Positions 1-5,722 of a stretch of DNA of 11,802 nucleotides are shown piece by piece. Position 1 is the first letter of the stretch, and every line of letters begins with the position of its first letter. The notes beneath the pieces were generated by a model that saw only the letters and a list, made by a program, of their open reading frames with translations, was not told where the DNA came from and made no database searches. Source of the DNA: an uncultured Clostridium sp. (lineage in GTDB: Bacteria > Bacillota > Clostridia > Lachnospirales > Lachnospiraceae); assembly GCA_958349075.1 (NCBI GenBank), contig CATWBR010000098.1, forward strand, positions 1 to 11,802, read 5' to 3'. Made by a program: the position numbers and the translations under genes.

Positions 1-44
1 ATATAATCAAGTTAAAGAACAAAAATGATATATTTTTTTCGGCT

Positions 45-1178
45 TTATAACTCAAATTTTTTCCTCTCAGGAGGATAGGCACGGTAAGAGGCATTCATAA
101 GAAAACTTATGACATCCGTACGGCCGGCCCGGTTTGAGGCATGAATCAGTTTATCAAAGCCGGTTTTCCCCAAAGCCGGTTTCTTTATATCGGAATATTC
201 CTCGCGAGCACGCACTGCATAACCCTCGTTCCCCAAACAACCCGCAGTCGCGTGCTCAACCTTTATCCTTTTTTCTTCATTTTCCCCTTCAGAAGGTAAA
301 AATTCATCAACAAACCATTTCCATTCGTCCATACTGTCCTTTTTCAGAAGACAGGCTGCGGCCTCTTCGGGATGAAGGATCAGATATTCCCTGTACATCA
401 GTGAGGCCTTTTCCGTCAGCTCCAGTGGAAAGCGGAGACGTCCCATTGCAAGGGCCGCCGCCCTTTGGGGCGGTTCCTGGGTCTTTGCATGGATAAACAG
501 GCGGTCGTATTCCCTAAATTTAAACTCAGTTCCCTCAAACGCATAACGGTAGCGGTGTCCGCATCCGTGCACATGGGTTTCCAGAATCCTGGCCGGCGTG
601 TTCTCCACCGCCTCCTCATAGAAGACAGGGAAAAAGAGACTGGCCCGTCCCGTACACCGAAGCTGCCCGTCCGCATCTTTCTCAAGCTGCCTGTAACCGA
701 CGGTCAGGGATTCGTTCAGCTCCGCCAGCACCTCTTTCAGGCACGAGCGTTCCCCCTTTACAACACCGATTTCCAGCTCCTCAATCCCCCGGCAGCCATT
801 GAAGGCTCCGGCACCAATATCTGGAATTGTGGAAAACATCGTAAGCTTTTTAAGACCGTAGCAGTTGTAGAATGCATAACGTCCGATTTTGCGTATACCG
901 GGGGGAAGACTGATTTCCCGAAGGCGCTCGCCGCAGGCCGCCTGCAGGCCGGCCATATCCGTACCCTGATATTCTGCTTCGCCTTCTGTTCCGGCTCCTG
1001 CCTCCCACAGTTTCCCTGCCGGCGTCCCGCGCATATCCCCGGAAAAGACATAATCTCCCAGTTCCGTCACCTTCCTGCCGGAAATAGTTTCAGGGAGCAC
1101 AATCTGGCTGCACTCCCCGTAACATCTGAGTATTTTGATAAAATCTCCATTTACCTCATAAAGGCATTTAAGTCCCAT
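45..1178 (-). CDS. Leucine-rich-repeat (BspA-like, LRR_5) protein, cytoplasmic
   Basis: This is a 377-residue protein of unknown function. Residues 24-46 (IVLPETISGRKVTELGDYVF) and 86-137 (ISLPPGIRKIGRYAFYNC, then IPDIGAGAFNGC) show the LRR_5/BspA repeat pattern, in which a LP..I..I...AF..C unit recurs. A Gly/Glu-rich insertion (about 47-85) separates the first repeat from the next two. The remaining 240 residues lack clear repeats. They end in a helical tail (DKLIHASNRAGRTDVISFLM) of a type I associate with clostridial cytoplasmic LRR proteins. There is no signal peptide, anchor or membrane segment, so it is probably intracellular, unlike surface BspA. The start is supported by GGAG at 1188-1191, nine bases before ATG. 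It is the last gene of the operon, 63 nt after the NUDIX gene. BspA-type LRRs usually mediate protein contacts; the partner here cannot be inferred. Confidence 0.85.
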   Translation of the reverse strand: MGLKCLYEVNGDFIKILRCYGECSQIVLPETISGRKVTELGDYVFSGDMRGTPAGKLWEAGAGTEGEAEYQGTDMAGLQAACGERLREISLPPGIRKIGRYAFYNCYGLKKLTMFSTIPDIGAGAFNGCRGIEELEIGVVKGERSCLKEVLAELNESLTVGYRQLEKDADGQLRCTGRASLFFPVFYEEAVENTPARILETHVHGCGHRYRYAFEGTEFKFREYDRLFIHAKTQEPPQRAAALAMGRLRFPLELTEKASLMYREYLILHPEEAAACLLKKDSMDEWKWFVDEFLPSEGENEEKRIKVEHATAGCLGNEGYAVRAREEYSDIKKPALGKTGFDKLIHASNRAGRTDVISFLMNASYRAYPPERKKFEL

Positions 1179-1180
1179 TC

Positions 1181-1261
1181 TTATATTCTCCGTTCCAGAA
1201 AGGCAATCACGCCTTCCAGTGTTTCCGGCTTCGCCGCCAGCTTAAATAGAAGCTCCTCCGT
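1181..1261 (-). pseudogene. Possible gene-tail remnant between the NUDIX and LRR genes
   Basis: The gap after the NUDIX stop holds an open frame of 26 codons with no start codon. It is bounded by an in-frame TGA (1262-1264) and a TAA (1181-1183). It reads EELLFKLAAKPETLEGVIAF followed by LERRI, which looks like an amphipathic C-terminal helix of a real protein rather than noise. It lies one base out of frame with the NUDIX C-terminus, overlaps its last codons, and its stop sits beside the LRR gene's ribosome binding site. The NUDIX protein already looks complete, so this may be the 3' end of a deleted gene. A chance open frame cannot be excluded. Confidence 0.28.
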
Positions 1262-1730
1262 TCAGAACCCACTCCTTCAGTTCATCCCCATCGTACTTAA
1301 GCTTCAGAGAGAAGAAATCTTCGCTCTCCAGAAGGAGCCTGTGGAAGATCTTATCCCCCTCCCACAGGTTCAGTTTAAATACATCCTCTTTCTTTACCCA
1401 TTCAAGCGTCCCCTCATCGCATGCCTTAAGTTCCCCGGTAAAACCGTCGGCCGTGAACAGGCAGATATACTCCATCGGCCACCCTTCTGCGATAAAGGTC
1501 AGGATTCCCCTGAATTTCCAGGAGGTCAGGGTCAGTCCGGTCTCCTCCTTCGCTTCGCGCAGAAGACACTCTTCCGGACTCTCATCCTTTTCAAAATGGC
1601 CGCCCACGCCGATCCACTTATCCTTATTGACATCCTTCTCTTTCTTTACACGGTGCAGCATCAGGTAGCAGCCGTCTTTTTCGATATAACAGAGCGTTGT
1701 CAGCTCCGATTTCTTTCTTTCCTGCATCAT
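1242..1730 (-). CDS. MTH1-like NUDIX hydrolase (8-oxo-dGTP diphosphatase type)
   Basis: Small NUDIX pyrophosphohydrolase, 162 residues from the preferred start. The NUDIX box is complete at residues 44-66: G-x5-E-x7-RE-A-K-EE-T-G-L, with the metal-binding REAKEE core. The sequence around it resembles mammalian MTH1 and bacterial 8-oxo-dGTP diphosphatases: IGVGGHFE before the box, and the LWEGDKIFHRLLLE stretch matching the MTH1 WPDD...LLL region. The likely role is hydrolysis of oxidised purine nucleoside triphosphates in the cytoplasm, though substrate cannot be fixed from sequence. Three Met codons compete (1739, 1730, 1727). AAGGA lies 8 nt before the ATG at 1730 but abuts the one at 1739, so 1730 is preferred. 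It is the fourth gene of the operon, 74 nt after the phosphoesterase gene. Co-occurrence with a YaaA-domain protein supports, but does not prove, a role in oxidative damage control. Confidence 0.9.
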   Translation of the reverse strand: MMQERKKSELTTLCYIEKDGCYLMLHRVKKEKDVNKDKWIGVGGHFEKDESPEECLLREAKEETGLTLTSWKFRGILTFIAEGWPMEYICLFTADGFTGELKACDEGTLEWVKKEDVFKLNLWEGDKIFHRLLLESEDFFSLKLKYDGDELKEWVLNGGASI

Positions 1731-1769
1731 TGATTCCATCCTTTTTCTGCTGTAATCCGCCCTGCGCGG

Positions 1770-1807
1770 ACAGTGGCTTAATGCTGACAGCGGCTTACTG
1801 CGGCTTA
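1770..1807. repeat. Three 11-bp imperfect repeats at the phosphoesterase stop codon
   Basis: On the plus strand, acagtggctta (1770-1780), acagcggctta (1787-1797) and actgcggctta (1797-1807) recur. The last contains the phosphoesterase stop codon (TAA on the minus strand, 1805-1807). Each copy therefore reads TAAGCC on the transcribed strand, as though the gene end had been locally duplicated. A 5-bp hairpin (TCCGC/GCGGA, 1756-1770) follows toward the NUDIX gene. It has no U tract, so it is not a terminator. Confidence 0.6.
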
Positions 1808-3307
1808 ATAGTGAACCGTGAGGTGTGAGAAATCCTTCGCCTCGTCCTCGAGGATATTCCTAAGGAAATCGCTTAAGTCACTGACATAGTCAATCTCATT
1901 CCAATACTGATATGCTTTCTCACTCTTAACCGTATCCGCGATCTCAAACATCCTGCCGCCATAATAATAAACACAGAGCCTTGCGTAAAACCTGGCCATC
2001 TCGTCAATCTTCTCGTCGCTGAAAAACAGTTTCCGCTCCAGCGTATGTTTTCTGAGATCCAGGACCGCATTCCTGTATGTAACCTGGTTTAAAAAGTTCT
2101 CACTAAAGGTTTTAAAGTCCGCCAAGTCCCTGTTTTTATAAGAATTCCGCTTTGCCCAACCGTCCACATCCACCGATTTTGCATCGTACTGGATGTCACC
2201 GCTGTTCCAGATTTTCATCACACCGTACTGGCATGGAGCCATCACGAGGGATCCCGTCACAACCTCACTGATTCCGCTGTCCTCATCCTCCTTGTAATGC
2301 TGCAGGTGAAGATGGCCGCTGAGATGGAGGCGCACGTCGTAATCATAAAGCATGCTTACCAGCTCTTCATTGTGTTCTATCGTACAGTTATCATAGAATT
2401 CCCTGCTCACTCCGCTCTGGTCAAACAAGTTGTGGTGGCTCACCGTGATGACCTGGGCGCCTTCCTCCCAGGCGGCCTCCAACTGCTTTTCCATCCACTC
2501 ATACGTATCCCTGCGGATCATTCCGCCGACCTGGTTGACCGGATCGTACTGGCAGGAGTCCAGCATCAGAAGCCAGTAGTAATCATCCAGCTTATACAGA
2601 TAGCTCAGGGAGGCCGGATCTCTGTTGTCCGCCGCCACATAGCCATAGTCTGCGTAGATACTGCTGAATTCATCCGCAGTGATTACATCTGTTTTCACGG
2701 TTCCGTCCGAGGTGAATTTTCTTGCGTAATGATTATTGATATCATGGTTGCCCGGAATCACAGCCACCTCTATGCCATGGTCCGAAAGCACTTCCAGCTT
2801 TTCGGCCAGCTCCTCATGGCTCTCTTTTTCTCCGTTCAGCGTCAAATCACCGGTGAGGATAACCAAATCCGGCTTCTCCTCAATCACATCGTCCAAAAAT
2901 GCATCGAGAATCTCCCATCCATACTGAAGCACACGGCCGTCGCTCGATTCCACGGCGGCCATAAAACTCTGGCACCTGTTTCCGGCCAGTTTTTCCGCCA
3001 GATAATGAAGATCGGTCGCAACAATGATCTTCTGCTGCACAAATGTATCGCCGTCTCCGGGCAGCGTCTCTTTCGTCTCCTCTTCCCGGCTCCCGGCCTC
3101 TGTTTCCTTATGTTCCCACGTCTCAAAACTTTCCGTCTCTTCCCGGGATTCCTCTGTCGTCTTCTCTTCTTCCGGGCCTGACGGCTCCTGAATACTCCCG
3201 CTCTCCTCCGAAACGGAAGGCGTATCTGAAGTCCGGGATCCGCAGCCTGCCGCCGTTCCGGCAACACACAGGGCAGCCAGGACGGCCATCCATTTTCTGT
3301 ATTTCAT
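1805..3307 (-). CDS. Exported lipoprotein metallophosphoesterase (calcineurin-like)
   Basis: A 500-residue secreted enzyme. Residues 1-22 form a lipoprotein signal peptide: basic MKYRK, a hydrophobic stretch, and lipobox TAAGC with lipidated Cys22. A Ser/Glu/Thr-rich low-complexity linker (about 24-88) would tether the catalytic domain to the outer face of the membrane. All calcineurin-like metal motifs are present in order: D99-x-H101, GDLTLNG (153-159), GNHD (186-189), SHHN (290-293) and GHLH (331-334). The family hydrolyses phosphomono- or diesters with a two-metal centre; substrate is unknown. The C-terminal 150 residues are an extension with no motif I recognise. The start is supported by AAGGA seven bases before ATG. 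It lies 48 nt downstream of the cation exporter and 74 nt before the NUDIX gene. It depends on metal cofactors, so sharing an operon with a metal transporter may be meaningful. Confidence 0.92.
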   Translation of the reverse strand: MKYRKWMAVLAALCVAGTAAGCGSRTSDTPSVSEESGSIQEPSGPEEEKTTEESREETESFETWEHKETEAGSREEETKETLPGDGDTFVQQKIIVATDLHYLAEKLAGNRCQSFMAAVESSDGRVLQYGWEILDAFLDDVIEEKPDLVILTGDLTLNGEKESHEELAEKLEVLSDHGIEVAVIPGNHDINNHYARKFTSDGTVKTDVITADEFSSIYADYGYVAADNRDPASLSYLYKLDDYYWLLMLDSCQYDPVNQVGGMIRRDTYEWMEKQLEAAWEEGAQVITVSHHNLFDQSGVSREFYDNCTIEHNEELVSMLYDYDVRLHLSGHLHLQHYKEDEDSGISEVVTGSLVMAPCQYGVMKIWNSGDIQYDAKSVDVDGWAKRNSYKNRDLADFKTFSENFLNQVTYRNAVLDLRKHTLERKLFFSDEKIDEMARFYARLCVYYYGGRMFEIADTVKSEKAYQYWNEIDYVSDLSDFLRNILEDEAKDFSHLTVHY

Positions 3308-3355
3308 CGTCTCGTCCTTTTCCTTTCCCGAATTGTACCGCCCGGCATGATAAGC

Positions 3356-4525
3356 CTACAATACATAGCTGTGGTCAATCTCGATAACCGCGTAATAGTT
3401 TTCCCACTTTTCCCGGACTCTTCTCGTGATTTCATCGGTCACTTCCCGATCCGACAGTTTTAACTGGAACGGCACCACCACGTCGAAAATCAGGTTCGTA
3501 TGTGTGGGGCCCTTGACCATCCTAAAATCGTGGATGGATAAGTCCCCGTTTATTTCTTTGACCAGCCCGGCCACGCACTGTTTGACAATCTTTACCTCAT
3601 CGTCGTTGGTGGCAATGGGATCCATATGGATTACGGCATCGCAGCCCAGCTTCTCTTTTAACTCCTTTTCCGCCTGGTCTATCACGTCGTGGAGCTCAAA
3701 TATGTTTCCATCCCCCGGAACCTCTCCATGGAAGGAGATCATCAGCCTGCCGGGACCGTAATCGTGCACCACCAAATCGTGAATTCCCACAATCTCCCTG
3801 TGGGACAGCGCAATATCCCGGATCTGGTTGATCAATTCCTCCTCCGGCGGCTGGCCTAACAGCGGGCTCAGCGTATCCTTTGCCGCACTGTAGCCTGCGT
3901 AGAGGATGAAAAGGGCCACCATGGCTCCGCACCAGCCATCCACATTCACTCCGGTAAATTTGAGCACCAGCATAGCCAGGAGCACAACGGAGGTGGCCAC
4001 CGCATCGCTTAAGCTGTCCGTGGCCGTCGCCTTCATCGCGGCGGAGTCTATCTGCCTGCCCACAAACCGGTTATAACTGCACATGTAAAGCTTCACGCAA
4101 ACGGAAATCACCAGAATGACAATTGCCGTCATATTCATCTCAACCGGGGAGGGTGACAGGATCTTGGAAACAGACGATTTGGCCAGCTCCACGCCCATCA
4201 GGATGATTGCAGCCGAGACGGCAAGTCCCGATATGTACTCAATCCTCCCATGGCCGAAGGGGTGCTCGGCGTCCGGCTTCATTCCCGCAAACTTAAACCC
4301 TATCAGTGTAATGAGGGAAGACCCTGCATCCGAAAGGTTATTGAAGGCGTCGGCCATAATGGCGATGGAACCGCTTAAAACGCCTGCCAGATATTTTCCG
4401 ATAAAAAGGCAGATATTGAGCCCGATGCCCACAGAGCTGCAAAGCGAACCGTACATACGTCTCACCGCGGGGTCTTTTATGTTATCGGAATCCTTTATAA
4501 AACGCTTAATCAGAAATTTAATCAT
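3356..4525 (-). CDS. Cation diffusion facilitator (CDF) metal exporter, possibly manganese (MntE-like)
   Basis: A 389-residue inner-membrane metal/proton antiporter of the CDF family. The N-terminal half has the six predicted membrane helices and the HPFGHGRIE signature (88-96). The helix-2 site reads D59-x2-N62-x3-D66 and helix 5 reads D170-x3-D174. Zinc CDFs use His in these quartets; Asn/Asp combinations are typical of Mn exporters such as MntE, so Mn(II) efflux is the best guess. The cytosolic part is longer than usual (family about 300). It carries two related ferredoxin-like modules, around 230-305 (GIHDLVVHDYGPG, ending VIHMDP) and 310-389 (SIHDFRMVKGPTH, ending VIEIDH). Its ATG overlaps the stop of the YaaA fusion gene by 4 nt (ATGA), implying translational coupling. 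The family is certain; the substrate is inference. Confidence 0.93.
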   Translation of the reverse strand: MIKFLIKRFIKDSDNIKDPAVRRMYGSLCSSVGIGLNICLFIGKYLAGVLSGSIAIMADAFNNLSDAGSSLITLIGFKFAGMKPDAEHPFGHGRIEYISGLAVSAAIILMGVELAKSSVSKILSPSPVEMNMTAIVILVISVCVKLYMCSYNRFVGRQIDSAAMKATATDSLSDAVATSVVLLAMLVLKFTGVNVDGWCGAMVALFILYAGYSAAKDTLSPLLGQPPEEELINQIRDIALSHREIVGIHDLVVHDYGPGRLMISFHGEVPGDGNIFELHDVIDQAEKELKEKLGCDAVIHMDPIATNDDEVKIVKQCVAGLVKEINGDLSIHDFRMVKGPTHTNLIFDVVVPFQLKLSDREVTDEITRRVREKWENYYAVIEIDHSYVL

Positions 4526-5529
4526 TGCTCATCCTCGTTCTTTAAAAATACGAACCGGCTCTCATCGGAGCATTCCGGTGCATAGGAAAAACCGAGACGG
4601 TCAAACTTTTTCACTGTCTCAAATCCCATGGCATTCTGTTCCGCCAGAAAGCGGACCATCTCACCTCTGGCCATCTTCGCTTCCGTCGCCTTTACTTTGA
4701 CCTTCCCGTCTTTCATGGTTCCGAAAATACAGGTGGCGAACTCATCCTCCGGCTTCAGCCACGGCTCAACTGCGCTGCTGTACTCCTTCGACGCCAGATT
4801 GAGGACTTTATAACGTCCCGTTCCTTCCTCCGGGTGGTACAGCTCCCTGTAAATCTCATCCTTCCAGTAGCCGTACAGGTCCTTTGCTCCGCCTGCCTCC
4901 AGCTTCGCCTGCATCTCCAGGCGGTAAGGCACAACCGCGTCGTCGGCCCTCAGAATCCCGTAAAACCCGCTCAGGATGCGCAGATGACGGCATATGTACT
5001 CCCACTGGGCCTCGGAAAATATCTGAGGCGCCATATACTGATACTGGATCCCCACATAGGAGAGCGCTGCCGGCGTCACATTCCTTCTCAGGTCCATATC
5101 CCGGTAGCGCAGATAGTTCTGATGGGTGATTGCGTCATTGGCCGCAAACAGTTTCTTAAGCTGAGGCTCCGTAAAGGACTTTAGCTTTTCTTTCAGCGTT
5201 TCCGTCTTCTCTATCATTACGGGCATATTTTTCCAGGGCAGTTCATCCGTCTTAACCTGCATCTTCTTTGCAGGAGATATAATAATGCGAAGCTCTGCAG
5301 CCAGAGCTTCCTTTTCTCTCTTTGTCATCTTTTTTATTGCCGCCTCCCGCTTCATGGCTTCCTCTTTTGTTTCCCAGGCCTCATAATAGGCCAGAGTGAC
5401 CGGCCGCCTGCTCTTCGTATATTTAGCACCTTTTCCCGCGTTATGTGTCTTCAGCCGTTCCTCCAGATGGTTTGTCCACCCGCAGTAGAGCGACGAATCG
5501 GAACACCGCAGAAGGTATGTATAATTCAT
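4522..5529 (-). CDS. yaaA: GIY-YIG nuclease domain fused to YaaA (DUF328) peroxide-stress protein
   Basis: One open frame joins two normally separate proteins. Residues 1-76 are a YhbQ/UPF0213-type GIY-YIG domain: Y3-x-Y5 and Y15-C16-G17 stand for the GIY and YIG motifs, with R25 and the metal-binding E62 present. From residue 82 (IIISPAKKM) to 335 is a full-length YaaA domain, about 255 residues against 258 in E. coli. It includes PYRLEM, YWKDEIYRELY, NLASKEYSSAV and the C-terminal KMARGEMVRFL segment. The join (REKEALAAELRIIISPAKK) has no start codon or stop, so this is a true in-frame fusion. E. coli YaaA limits iron-driven oxidative damage and has been reported to bind DNA; GIY-YIG domains cut DNA. 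A DNA-repair or DNA-protection role under peroxide stress is inference. GGAGG (5536-5540) lies 6 nt before the ATG at 5529 and 3 nt before the one at 5532, so 5529 is preferred. It is the first gene of the operon. Confidence 0.92.
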   Translation of the reverse strand: MNYTYLLRCSDSSLYCGWTNHLEERLKTHNAGKGAKYTKSRRPVTLAYYEAWETKEEAMKREAAIKKMTKREKEALAAELRIIISPAKKMQVKTDELPWKNMPVMIEKTETLKEKLKSFTEPQLKKLFAANDAITHQNYLRYRDMDLRRNVTPAALSYVGIQYQYMAPQIFSEAQWEYICRHLRILSGFYGILRADDAVVPYRLEMQAKLEAGGAKDLYGYWKDEIYRELYHPEEGTGRYKVLNLASKEYSSAVEPWLKPEDEFATCIFGTMKDGKVKVKATEAKMARGEMVRFLAEQNAMGFETVKKFDRLGFSYAPECSDESRFVFLKNEDEQ

Positions 5530-5554
5530 CATCTTCCTCCAGGGGGTATGTAAA

Positions 5555-5659
5555 CGGTAACAACACCTTGCAATGTGCCGTTACCGCCCAAAGCTCCGGG
5601 GTGCCTTTCGGCGGTCCCACATCAGAGCTTCGTATCTATCTAAAGCATCGGCCGGATGC
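5555..5659 (-). promoter_or_regulatory. Structured 5' leader of the yaaA-fusion operon
   Basis: The transcript starting near 5685 has a leader of about 150 nt rich in stems. Reading along the RNA, GCATC/GATGC (5645-5659) comes first. Next is a 40-nt arm closed by AAGCUC/GAGCUU (5591-5630), capped by GCC-GAAA-GGC with a GNRA loop. Last is a hairpin at 5555-5586 in which CGGUAAC-GG-CAC pairs with GUG-UU-GUUACCG, 12 bp including two G-U pairs. Those G-U pairs form only in minus-strand RNA, which supports a transcript-level role. ACCGCC (5610-5615) can instead pair with GGCGGU (5583-5588), which would break both the second and third stems. It matches no riboswitch class I could recognise and has no terminator U tract. 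Confidence 0.5.
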
Positions 5660-5691
5660 GCTACTCTCTTCCTCTGCTTTGGCTATAATCT

Positions 5692-5719
5692 ATTATATGG
5701 ATTTTCTCCTGAAATGCAA
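5692..5719 (-). promoter_or_regulatory. Sigma-A promoter of the yaaA-fusion operon
   Basis: On the minus strand, TTGCAT (5714-5719) and a perfect TATAAT (5692-5697) are separated by 16 nt. The -35 box starts only three bases beyond the OLD gene's stop codon. No terminator is visible between that gene and the promoter, so read-through from the OLD gene may add to expression. Confidence 0.75.
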
Positions 5720-5722
5720 CTT

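Noticed and set aside
465..1733. Plus-strand open frame of 422 codons antisense to the LRR and NUDIX genes
   Set aside because: It runs across two well-supported minus-strand genes, has no ribosome binding site or recognisable domain, and its composition is that of an antisense shadow.
2297..3181. Plus-strand open frame of 294 codons antisense to the metallophosphoesterase
   Set aside because: Hydrophobic-looking but explained by the complement of conserved phosphoesterase codons; no start signal.
5555..5690. Known yybP-ykoY (Mn), lysine, THF or T-box element in the operon leader
   Set aside because: Isolated similarities such as GAGUAGC and CCGCCGAA appear, but the conserved core pairs of these classes are missing.
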